Assembly (NCBI GenBank): GCA_002240395.1
Contig: CP016836.1
Location: forward strand, 186,001-250,000
DNA from: Xanthomonas citri pv. mangiferaeindicae
GTDB lineage: Bacteria > Pseudomonadota > Gammaproteobacteria > Xanthomonadales > Xanthomonadaceae
DNA: 64,000 nucleotides
Reading direction: 5' to 3'
Below the pieces are notes generated by a model. The model did no database searches, had not been told where the DNA came from, and saw only the letters and a program-made list of their open reading frames with translations. Position numbers and translations under genes: made by a program. Each line of letters opens with the position of its first letter. Within the stretch, counting starts at the first letter, position 1. Positions 1 to 12,298 of this stretch are shown here, in pieces.

Positions 1-371
1 CCAAGTACCACGTGCCGGGCAACACGCCCTACACGCGCTACTTCCTCTCGCACGTGCTGCAGTTCCAGTTCTACAAGGCGCTGTGCGATGCGTCGGGTCA
101 CACCGGTCCGCTGTACGAGTGCAGTTTCTACGGCAACAAGGCGGCCGGCGAGAAGTTCTGGGCGATGCTCGAGAAGGGCAACAGCCAGCCCTGGCAGCAG
201 ACGCTCAAGGAACTGACCGGCGGCGAGACGATGGACGCTGCACCGGTGCTCGAGTATTTCGCTCCGTTGCAGACTTGGCTCCAGCAGCAGAACGAAGGCC
301 GCAACTGCGGCTGGAGCGCACCAGCCGCCGCGCAGTCGCCAGCGCCGGCCGCGACGCCTGTACGGGGCTAA
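1..371 (+). CDS. M2 family peptidyl-dipeptidase (ACE-like), C-terminal part
   Basis: Partial gene cut by the window edge; about 123 residues remain, read in the frame whose first full codon is at position 3. The segment beginning KYHVPGNTPYTRYFLSHVLQ resembles the C-terminal catalytic-domain end of bacterial angiotensin-converting-enzyme-like dipeptidyl carboxypeptidases, zinc enzymes usually exported to the periplasm. The HExxH zinc motif and signal peptide would lie upstream and cannot be checked. It ends in a low-complexity Ala/Pro tail (about 20 residues), usual for a periplasmic protein of this GC. The next gene is convergent. The family call rests on motif memory, not a search. Confidence 0.8.
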   Translation, partial: KYHVPGNTPYTRYFLSHVLQFQFYKALCDASGHTGPLYECSFYGNKAAGEKFWAMLEKGNSQPWQQTLKELTGGETMDAAPVLEYFAPLQTWLQQQNEGRNCGWSAPAAAQSPAPAATPVRG

Positions 372-707
372 GCGGCCTACACCGGCGACGTTGCGCCTAG
401 CCGAAGCCTGGTGGCAGACGCCGCGACAGCGGACTGACGGCCGGTGGCCGCGTCGAGCGCGCCATGGGTGAGCCCGCTCTGTCTGCGCGGCATGCCGCGC
501 GAGCGTGCGAACGCCCGGCGCGCTGCGCCGGGCCGGACCGATCCGCGACGCGGAGCGGCGCGCGCCCGAGTCAGGACAGGATGTCCTGCCGAGGGAAGAG
601 CGGCTTCCGGCTGGCAGGCCGCTGCCTCTACGAAGTGGAACTCATATCCCGCGCTTATCAAAAGCGTCAGGACATATCTCTCTCCGCTGCTCGACCGTGA
701 AAGCCCG
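372..707. other. Intergenic region between convergent genes
   Basis: No convincing gene. It is the 3' meeting zone of the M2 peptidase gene (plus) and the MFS gene (minus). A 7-bp hairpin (CAGGACA, loop gga, TGTCCTG) lies at 572-588, without a T-run on either side. It could be a weak terminator or a mRNA 3' structure. The GC-rich open frames that cross this stretch lack ribosome binding sites and family-like content. Confidence 0.4.
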
Positions 708-1967
708 CTACAGCGGTTCGGTCGGTATCGGGGCAGCCTCGTGCGCGGGGGTCGAGGGCGGCGCACCACGCGCCAGTTCGGCGCGCCAGAACAGCCAGCC
801 CAGCAGCATGAAGCCGGCCGAAGTGATGGCCAGCGCGCGTGGATGCGGGCTGACCAACGGCGAGAGCACGCCCGCGGCAACCGCGTTGAGCACCAGGCCG
901 ACGAAGGCCTGCAGCGACGATGCCGAGCCACGCTGCCGCGGATACATGTCCAGCACGGCGAGCGTGAGGATCGGGAACACGAGCGCGATGCCGAACGAGT
1001 TGAGCATCATCGGCAGCACCGCCCACGGCACTGCCGGCTGATCGACCAGCAAGTTGTAGCCAAGGTTCGCGACCATCGCCACGCCGCTGCAGGCAAAGCC
1101 GATGTTCGCCAATCGCGGCCCGCTGATCCGCCCCGCCGCCCGCCCCGACACCCAGGCGCCGAGCATCATGCCGGTGATCATCGGGATGAAGAACCAGCCG
1201 AACTGGCGCTCATTGAGGCGCAGCACATCGATGACGAACACCGGCGTCGAGGCGATGTACAGAAACAGCGCCGAAAAATTGAACGCGCCGGCCGCGGCGA
1301 TGCGCTGGAACCGCCGGTTGGCGGCAATCGCCGCATAGCCACGCAACAACCGCGCCGGCGCCAGCGAGATCCGGGCCTCGGCCGGATGGGTCTCCGGCAG
1401 TCGGCGCCAACACACCGCCAGCAGCACCAGCGAGAACGCCACCAGGAACCAGAAGATCAGCGGCCAGCGGCCCCAGCCCAGTAGCCAGCCACCGATCACC
1501 GGCGCGATCGCCGGCGCGATGCCGAAGATCATCGACACCTGGCTCATCAGCCGCTGCGCATCGTCGCCATGCAGCACGTCGCGGATCACCGCACGCCCGA
1601 CGATCAGACCCACGCCCGCCGACAGCCCCTGCAACGCACGGAACGCCAGCAACGCGCCGAGACTGGTCGACAGCGCGCAGCCGATCGAGGCGACGACGAA
1701 CACCGCCAGCCCGCCCAGGATCACCCGCCGCCGCCCGAGCGCGTCCGACAGCGGCCCATGCACGACGCTCATCAGCGCATAGGCGACCAGATACACCGAG
1801 ATGGTCTGCTGCATCGCCGCTGCATCCGCGCCCAGGTCCGCACCAATCGCCGGAAACGCCGGGAAGATGGTGTCGATCGAGAACGGGCCGAACATCGCCA
1901 GCCCGGCAAGCAGCAGGGTCAACAGGCGGATCGGAACCTGGGGCGACGGCGATGGCGTCACGGCCAT
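708..1967 (-). CDS. Bcr/CflA family multidrug efflux MFS transporter
   Basis: 419 residues, usual length for the Bcr/CflA branch of the major facilitator superfamily, proton-driven drug exporters of the inner membrane. Twelve hydrophobic segments can be counted. The loop after TM2 carries the MFS signature GPLSDALGRRRVI (about residues 57-69), and the N-terminus FGPFSIDTIFPAFPAIGADL is typical of Bcr/CflA. I chose the ATG at 1967 because GGAG sits 9 bases upstream; an ATG at 1985 adds six residues and is possible. It is divergent from the OBAP lipoprotein gene, so the 1968-2185 gap must hold both promoters. The substrate is unknown. Confidence 0.88.
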   Translation of the reverse strand: MAVTPSPSPQVPIRLLTLLLAGLAMFGPFSIDTIFPAFPAIGADLGADAAAMQQTISVYLVAYALMSVVHGPLSDALGRRRVILGGLAVFVVASIGCALSTSLGALLAFRALQGLSAGVGLIVGRAVIRDVLHGDDAQRLMSQVSMIFGIAPAIAPVIGGWLLGWGRWPLIFWFLVAFSLVLLAVCWRRLPETHPAEARISLAPARLLRGYAAIAANRRFQRIAAAGAFNFSALFLYIASTPVFVIDVLRLNERQFGWFFIPMITGMMLGAWVSGRAAGRISGPRLANIGFACSGVAMVANLGYNLLVDQPAVPWAVLPMMLNSFGIALVFPILTLAVLDMYPRQRGSASSLQAFVGLVLNAVAAGVLSPLVSPHPRALAITSAGFMLLGWLFWRAELARGAPPSTPAHEAAPIPTEPL

Positions 1968-2185
1968 CGCCGGACGCTCCGGCATGGACAAGCGCGCATA
2001 GGGAGGACGGTCACAAGAGCGGCCGCGCAGCATAGCAACGCATCCGTGACCGGCGCGCCGGACGCAGCGTTCCCTGCATGCCCATGCCCACCCCGCACAC
2101 GTGCCGCGCGCCCGTTGCACGGCCCCACAAGGATGACCGCCGGCTGTCCACCGCCCGTGCACGCCCGGCGCGCCACGGTGGTGCC

Positions 2186-2974
2186 ATGTCTTCTCCATCT
2201 CGCACCTTCGCCTCGCTGGTCCTCGCCGCCGGACTCGCTGCCTGCACTGGCAACACCCCTACCGAACCGGCGGTCGCCCCGCCCGGCGCCACCCCGACCG
2301 CTGCCACGCGCACGCTCGAAGCCGGTGCGCGAGCTCTGCAAGGCACTGCGCCGCTGCGCGACATGGACATCCATATCGTCGGCTTCCACCCGATGAAGGA
2401 CGACCCGTCGATGCAGATGGAGGCCCACCACTACTGCCGCCAGGTCAATGAGGATTTCGCGCAGTGCGCCCTGTTCGACGGCGACACCGTCCAGGCCAAC
2501 CTCACCGGCATCGAGTACATCATCTCCGAACGGGTATTCGCGCAGTTGCCTGAGGACGAGCGTGCGTACTGGCATCCGCACAACGGCGAGATCCTGTCCG
2601 GCCAGTTGCTTGCCCCTGGCCTGCCGGAAGTCGCCGAGCGCGCACTGATGCGCCAGAAGATCAACAGCTACGGCAAGACCTGGCATACCTGGCATTCGCG
2701 CCACGGCACCGAGCCCGGCGATGCGCTGCCACTTGGACCCGCTGCGCTGGCCTGGTCATTCAGCCGCGACGGCGAGGTCGATCCGGCCCTGCTGGCCGAC
2801 CGCGACCGGCGGACCGGCATCGGCAGCGCCCAGCGGCGCCAGGCGCGCGAGGACCTCCGTGCCCTCGCCCATCCGCAGGCCGGGGTCGACACCCTGCAGC
2901 ACCATTTCCCCGACGCCACCCCGATTCCGGGTGTCCGCGATATCGCCGCGGACCCCGAGCGGACGCAGCGCTAG
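2186..2974 (+). CDS. OBAP family (DUF1264) lipoprotein
   Basis: 262 residues. The start at 2186 gives a lipoprotein signal ending in the lipobox LAAC (Cys20); the longer frame upstream would bury it. After a Pro/Thr/Ala linker the body has features of the oil-body-associated protein family, named from plants: DMDIHIVGFHPMKDD near residue 60, then MQMEAHHYCRQVNEDFAQCALFD and GIEYIISERVFAQLPEDERAYWHPHNGEILSGQL. Bacterial members are of unknown function. The mature protein would be anchored in the outer or inner membrane facing the periplasm. Its stop overlaps that of the convergent gene (CTAG at 2971-2974). Confidence 0.8.
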   Translation: MSSPSRTFASLVLAAGLAACTGNTPTEPAVAPPGATPTAATRTLEAGARALQGTAPLRDMDIHIVGFHPMKDDPSMQMEAHHYCRQVNEDFAQCALFDGDTVQANLTGIEYIISERVFAQLPEDERAYWHPHNGEILSGQLLAPGLPEVAERALMRQKINSYGKTWHTWHSRHGTEPGDALPLGPAALAWSFSRDGEVDPALLADRDRRTGIGSAQRRQAREDLRALAHPQAGVDTLQHHFPDATPIPGVRDIAADPERTQR

Positions 2975-3300
2975 AGCCGCTCGACCGCGCTGGCACGGAT
3001 CAGGACCTCGTCCTGGTCGAAGCGCGCCTCCAGCGTGGCGCGGTAGGCCGCCCACCAGGCGCGGTCGAGCCGGTCGGTCATGACCTCGACCAACACCACC
3101 TCGTCGCGCTGCACTTCGCCGCCCGGGTCTTCCCAGGCGCCGGCGGCCGGCGCGCGCACGAACGCGGTGGCGCCGCCGAAGCGTGCGGTCAACTCGTCGC
3201 GCACCGCATCGAGCATCGCGCGCGGCCAGGGCTGGCCGTCGGCGCCGCGCAGCGGCAGGAAGAGCTGGACAAGCGTGCACGGCGTCGGCGCTGCGGACAT
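2971..3300 (-). CDS. Small conserved hypothetical protein
   Basis: 109 residues with an ordinary alpha/beta-like sequence (VQLFLPLRGADGQPWPRAM, DEVVLVEVMTDRLDRAWWAAYRATLEARFDQDEVLIRAS), no signal peptide and no membrane segment. I do not recognise the family. The coding evidence is the codon pattern (GC-rich third positions, Trp/Tyr-bearing hydrophobic core) and its fit between the OBAP stop and the gcvP regulatory leader. It is transcribed away from gcvP; its start lies about 90 bases from the gcvP -10 box on the opposite strand, so the two promoters may share the interval. Function unknown. Confidence 0.6.
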   Translation of the reverse strand: MSAAPTPCTLVQLFLPLRGADGQPWPRAMLDAVRDELTARFGGATAFVRAPAAGAWEDPGGEVQRDEVVLVEVMTDRLDRAWWAAYRATLEARFDQDEVLIRASAVERL

Positions 3301-3369
3301 GGTCGAAACATCGGGCGGCAGAAGGGCCGCAGCATCGCCGCGGCGTCATGCAGCCGACGTCACGACCCG

Positions 3370-3398
3370 CCCGGCCGGGCGCAGGAGCACGGTATAAT
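3370..3398 (+). promoter_or_regulatory. Probable gcvP promoter (-10 TATAAT)
   Basis: A perfect TATAAT lies at 3393-3398, placing transcription start near 3405, directly before the first glycine aptamer. The expected -35 position (about 3370-3375) has no good TTGACA match, so the promoter may be weak or activator-assisted. Position relative to the riboswitch is the main support. Confidence 0.55.
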
Positions 3399-3407
3399 CG
3401 GCGCGCT

Positions 3408-3582
3408 GCAACCAACCGGTGGGAGAAGCGGGTCCGCCCCGCTGCCGAAGGCGCAACGCCCGTAATCGCTCAGGCCCACGTACTGCCGGCGGGAAAACTC
3501 TGGAGAGACCGGTTCGATCCGGCGCCGAAGGTGCATGGGGACGCGTCACCCCCGAACTCTCAGGCAAAAGGACAGAGGGGCA
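3408..3582 (+). promoter_or_regulatory. Tandem glycine riboswitch upstream of gcvP
   Basis: Two glycine-aptamer cores can be read in series. Each has GGGAGA/GGGAAA-like 5' strands, the invariant CCGAAGG (3445-3451 and 3525-3531), and a CTCAGGC-type 3' closure (about 3467-3475 and 3560-3565). The second ends in the hallmark ACTCTCAGGCAAAAGGACAG (3556-3575). This dual arrangement is known to sense glycine and usually turns on glycine-cleavage genes; with gcvP directly downstream that is the inferred role. No clear terminator hairpin with a U-run lies between 3582 and the gcvP start, so control may be by translation or through other structures. Confidence 0.93.
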
Positions 3583-3678
3583 CGAGGAAGGCCGGCGCCT
3601 TCCGTCGCCGCATGCCGTTCCGGGCGCGGCGCGGCATCCGTCGGCCCGCCGCCCCTGCCGCCCTACCGGATGCCCGCC

Positions 3679-6558
<2,880 letters not shown>

Positions 6559-6579
6559 GCGCGCCCCCGTTGCACAATC

Positions 6580-6614
6580 ACGATCCCGGGCCCCAAGCCC
6601 GGGATCGTTGTTTT
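6580..6614 (+). terminator. Intrinsic terminator of gcvP
   Basis: Perfect 12-bp stem (6580-6591 pairing with 6597-6608), five-base loop cccaa, then tgtttt. It lies 22 bases after the gcvP stop. On the opposite strand no T-run follows, so it acts mainly on gcvP transcripts. Confidence 0.9.
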
Positions 6615-6669
6615 ACCGAACCGAAGACCACCATCCCGCCCACGATCTGGACGCGGAACATGACTTGGT

Positions 6670-6936
6670 CTACTTGGCCGCGCGCCGCCGTTTGCGCCAG
6701 GTCACGACCTGGCCGACGATCGCGGTGATCAGGATGCAGACGTTGGTGACGATGAACACCCAGTCGCCGACCAAAGCGCTGTAGGTGACGAAGCCGGTCG
6801 AGGCGGCGATCTGGCCGAGGAACAGCCATTTCGACACCCCGCGCGCGCTGTCGTCGCGCAGCTGCGTGGCGATCTGCCGCGCCAGAGTGGCCAGCAGAAT
6901 CACCGAGGCCGCCCAGCCGATGAGTTCAGGGCCCAT
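6670..6936 (-). CDS. SemiSWEET family sugar transporter (PQ-loop, 3 TM)
   Basis: 88 residues with three hydrophobic helices (about 4-20, 38-56, 60-80), the size and layout of bacterial SemiSWEETs, which work as dimers in the inner membrane for sugar diffusion. The motif SKWLFLGQIAASTGFVTYS in helix 2 resembles the MtN3/PQ-loop core, although the literal PQ is replaced. It ends in a basic tail (RKRRRAAK), consistent with a cytoplasmic C-terminus. It is last in the minus-strand run downstream of the DUF892 gene, 48 bases away. Substrate unknown. Confidence 0.75.
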   Translation of the reverse strand: MGPELIGWAASVILLATLARQIATQLRDDSARGVSKWLFLGQIAASTGFVTYSALVGDWVFIVTNVCILITAIVGQVVTWRKRRRAAK

Positions 6937-6984
6937 GCGCTCGGACCTGCGCGAAGCGGACGCGTTGGCCGGGCCAGGCCGCCA

Positions 6985-7497
6985 TCAACGCTTCGCCGTC
7001 TGGCCTTCGGTTTCGTCGCGATCCAGATAGGTCAGCACGGTCTCGTCAAGATTGGCAGCCAACCATTCGGCCATCGCCTCTTCCTGGGCGAGGATCTCCT
7101 GGCACACCGCTTCGGTCTGCTGATCGCCCACCTTGCGTGCAGCGGCGATGATCGCGCGGTACGTGGCGATCTCGAGGTGCTCGAAGGCGTAACTCAAGCC
7201 GGAGCCCTTGACGACTTCGTCGCTCATCATCGAATTGCCGGCCGCGTGCATCGCTGCGGTTGCCGAGCCCATGACGTCCTTGACGGTCGATGTGGATCCA
7301 CCAAGCGCCTCGATGCGCGCCTCAAGCATCCGCGCCTGTCCTTGGGTTTCCTCGACATGCTGCTCGATACGCTGCCGCAGGCGCGGATAGTGCTCCAGAC
7401 GCGACGCCTGTCCCTTGAGCATGGTCTCGGCTTCGCTCTCCATCGCATGCGCATCCGACAGCCATTCCAACAGACGTTTCTCGTTCGCCTTCGTCAT
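6985..7497 (-). CDS. Ferritin-like DUF892 protein (YciE/YciF type)
   Basis: 170 residues. The ATG at 7497 has GAGG about nine bases upstream; earlier in-frame starts have no such site. The sequence is a helical bundle with EWLSDAHAMESEAETMLKGQ near the start, the family's usual opening, and Glu/His positions spaced as in ferritin-like diiron sites (E and H in EQHVEETQGQARMLEARI; FEHLEIATYRAII). The YciE/F family is tied to general stress responses in enterobacteria; the exact activity is not established. It sits downstream of the catalase/Rieske group, which supports an oxidative or stationary-phase stress role by context. Confidence 0.85.
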   Translation of the reverse strand: MTKANEKRLLEWLSDAHAMESEAETMLKGQASRLEHYPRLRQRIEQHVEETQGQARMLEARIEALGGSTSTVKDVMGSATAAMHAAGNSMMSDEVVKGSGLSYAFEHLEIATYRAIIAAARKVGDQQTEAVCQEILAQEEAMAEWLAANLDETVLTYLDRDETEGQTAKR

Positions 7498-7560
7498 CGT
7501 TGTGTCCTCGTTGAATGAGCGTCCATTGGGCAGGCCGGACCGTCTGACCAACGTGAGCCG

Positions 7561-8118
7561 TCAATGGGGACGCCGCAGGCGAGCGGAAGAAATGTCCGGA
7601 TCACCGCCACGCGCGACCCGCATGGCGTGCAAGAACTCCAGGCTTGCAGGCAACACGCACAACAGCAATGGCGGCAGCAGGACCAGACCACAGAGCCGGA
7701 GGTGATCGGCGTCGAACGTACGCAGTGCCGTCACCCATCCCGTCTCCTGCGCCAGTCTGCCTTCTGACACGAGCAATACGGCCAGTGCGATCCAAGGCGC
7801 CATATCGAGCACGCTGTGCAGATGCTGCTCGACGGGCGGAATCGCACGTCGGCCGTAAGCGACACGGGTGTCGAGATAGCCGGCCACCGCATGCGCGCAG
7901 ACCAGCACCGCCTGCAGACCGAGCGTCGTCAGTGACGGCTCGAACGTGAGCCAGATCACGACCACGGCGCCCAACAGTGCAAGCTGCACCAGATGCATTG
8001 CCGATTCGGCCGCGCCAGACGTCTGCGCAAGGTGTTGCCGGCGATGGCAGGCGAAATCGCCAAGCCCGGCGAGCAGCCACGTCAGGTAACCGGCATACGC
8101 AAGGACGGCCGCGTTCAT
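7561..8118 (-). CDS. His-rich integral membrane protein, unknown function
   Basis: 185 residues. The ATG overlaps the stop of the upstream FAD/Rieske gene (ATGA at 8115-8118), so translation is probably coupled. About four hydrophobic helices alternate with charged motifs: D21-x3-H25-x3-H29, E38-x3-H42, H76-x6-D83, and E97-x-H99-x-H101-x3-D105. Acidic and histidine residues placed at helix ends like this recall metal-binding membrane enzymes, but I do not recognise the family. Inference only: it could be the membrane partner of the coupled oxidoreductase. A plain structural membrane protein is the alternative. Confidence 0.7.
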   Translation of the reverse strand: MNAAVLAYAGYLTWLLAGLGDFACHRRQHLAQTSGAAESAMHLVQLALLGAVVVIWLTFEPSLTTLGLQAVLVCAHAVAGYLDTRVAYGRRAIPPVEQHLHSVLDMAPWIALAVLLVSEGRLAQETGWVTALRTFDADHLRLCGLVLLPPLLLCVLPASLEFLHAMRVARGGDPDISSARLRRPH

Positions 8119-9644
8119 CGCTCGACAGGATCTCCATCGAGCGTGCACGGTGCCAGCGGCTGGTCGGTCGGCCCATTGAGGATCGCACCGGTGCGCGCCT
8201 CGAAGCGCGATCCATGGCAAGGGCAGTCCCAGCTCTTCTCCTCGGTACTCCAACGCACCACACAGCCCATGTGCGGACACCGCGCGTTGTGCACATGCAG
8301 CGTATCGTCGCCCGCTCGATAGACTGCGACACGGTGCAGGCCGCGGCGCAGTACCGCACCGGTCCCGCGCGCGATGGCGTCGGGTGAGTGCACATCCGCA
8401 GGCTTGATCCAGTCGCGGAACTGCGACGCGGCGTTGGCGTTTTCCCGAATCCAGGCCCCGCCACTGCGGATCGGTTTGCGTGCCGGATCGTAGAGGTCGA
8501 CCCACGGGTTGTCGCGCCCCTGGATCAGGTCGGCAATCAGCAAGCCGCCAATCGTGCCGTGCGTGATGCCGTTGCCCGAATCGCCAGTGATCAGATAGAC
8601 GTTTTCGTTCGCCGGGTCGGCACCGAGGAACGCCAGTCCGTCCGCCGGCTCGAGCACCTGCCCCGACCAGGCGTGCGTGAACGTGCCCAGCCCTGGAAAC
8701 CGCGCGCGCGCCCACGCCTGCAACCGGGCGTAGACCTCGGGATCGTCGCCCTGCCCGGTCTTGTGGTCGGCGCCGCCGACGATCAGCATCGCCGAGCCGT
8801 CGCGACGCGTGTGCAGGCGCACATAGTGGTAGGGATCGGCGTCGTCCCAGTACAGACCATCGGGCACTGCGTCGGCCGCGATTTCGGCTGCGACGACGAA
8901 ACTTCGGTAGGGCGCCTGCTTGTGGAACGTGGCGCCAGTGGGATGGAACGGCACGTTGGTCGCCACGACCACCGCGCGCGCGTGCAGCGTGCGCGCGTCC
9001 ATCGTCAGCGTTGGCCGGGCGCCGCCCTCGACACGTTCGACTTCGGCCCGATGGAAGCGGCAACCGGAGGCCCGCGCTTCCTCGGCCAGACCCTGGAGGT
9101 AGCGACCGATGTCGATGCGGGCCTGGCCTGCGAATCGCAATACCGGCCCACCCAAATCAGGCAACGCCTCCAGACCGGGCAGTCGTTCGACCTCGAGCCC
9201 CGCCTGCCGCGCGGCATCGAACTCGCGCTCGATGTCCGAGACATCGCTGCCGTGCGGGAACAGATAGCCGGGCACGCGTCGAAAATCGCAGTCGATCCCG
9301 TCACGCACTCTCGCCTCGATCCAGTCGATCGCAGCCGCGTGGCTCGCCGCCGCGAGTCGCGCACCCGCCTCGCCATGGTGGCGCGCCAGATTGAAGAAGC
9401 GATCGTCGAGTGCCGAGGCCAGGTGCGCGGTGGTGCGCAATGTCTCGCCCGCACCGATGTCGTCCCGTTCGACGATCAGCACGTCGCGTCCTGCGTGCGC
9501 CAGTTGCACGGCCGTCGTCAGACCGGCGATCCCGGCCCCGACCACGACCACGTCCTGCTCACCGCCAGGATTCTTCTCGGTGAATACATCGGCCAAAGGC
9601 TCGAGGTCGTCGAACCAGACCGGGCGGGTGATACCAGTGCTCAT
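8115..9644 (-). CDS. FAD-dependent oxidoreductase with C-terminal Rieske [2Fe-2S] domain
   Basis: 509 residues. A DAO-type FAD domain opens with the dinucleotide motif VVVVGAGIAGLTTAVQLAHA (GAGIAG at 36-41). The C-terminus is a Rieske domain with ligands C456/H458 in CPHMGC and C474/H477 in CPCHGS. This fusion is known in many bacteria; the substrate (amine, amino acid or other donor) is not defined. The start has a strong AGGAGA eight bases upstream. It lies 113 bases downstream of katE on the same strand and overlaps the His-rich membrane gene, forming a probable redox unit. No signal peptide is visible, so it should act in the cytoplasm or at the membrane face. Confidence 0.9.
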   Translation of the reverse strand: MSTGITRPVWFDDLEPLADVFTEKNPGGEQDVVVVGAGIAGLTTAVQLAHAGRDVLIVERDDIGAGETLRTTAHLASALDDRFFNLARHHGEAGARLAAASHAAAIDWIEARVRDGIDCDFRRVPGYLFPHGSDVSDIEREFDAARQAGLEVERLPGLEALPDLGGPVLRFAGQARIDIGRYLQGLAEEARASGCRFHRAEVERVEGGARPTLTMDARTLHARAVVVATNVPFHPTGATFHKQAPYRSFVVAAEIAADAVPDGLYWDDADPYHYVRLHTRRDGSAMLIVGGADHKTGQGDDPEVYARLQAWARARFPGLGTFTHAWSGQVLEPADGLAFLGADPANENVYLITGDSGNGITHGTIGGLLIADLIQGRDNPWVDLYDPARKPIRSGGAWIRENANAASQFRDWIKPADVHSPDAIARGTGAVLRRGLHRVAVYRAGDDTLHVHNARCPHMGCVVRWSTEEKSWDCPCHGSRFEARTGAILNGPTDQPLAPCTLDGDPVER

Positions 9645-9707
9645 GCCGTCTCCTTTCGCAAAAAATGCGGCGCGCAGCAGCCGGAATGTGGCGCCGCGTC
9701 CATCAGC

Positions 9708-9738
9708 AGCACGCGCTGCGTTGTCGGCAGCGCGTGCT
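9708..9738. repeat. Inverted repeat between katE and the FAD/Rieske gene
   Basis: Perfect 12-bp arms (AGCACGCGCTGC and its complement) around a 7-base loop. No T-run follows on the minus strand, so it may be a mRNA-stabilising or attenuating hairpin after katE rather than a full terminator. Confidence 0.6.
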
Positions 9739-9757
9739 CGCAGGAACGCGACCGACC

Positions 9758-12157
<2,400 letters not shown>

Positions 12158-12298
12158 CTGGGGGCTCCTGGACGCCGGGGATCGAATCTCCACACGCTAG
12201 AGCGACCGATGTGCGGACGCCGTGCACACTCCGTCACGCAACGCGAGCGACCACGCCAGTTGTGCCGACCCGCGACCCGGGGCCGGCAATGCCTCAGG

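Noticed and set aside
444..1484. Plus-strand frame across the gap and opposite the MFS gene
   Set aside because: Arg/His/Pro-rich shadow, no recognisable domain, no start signal.
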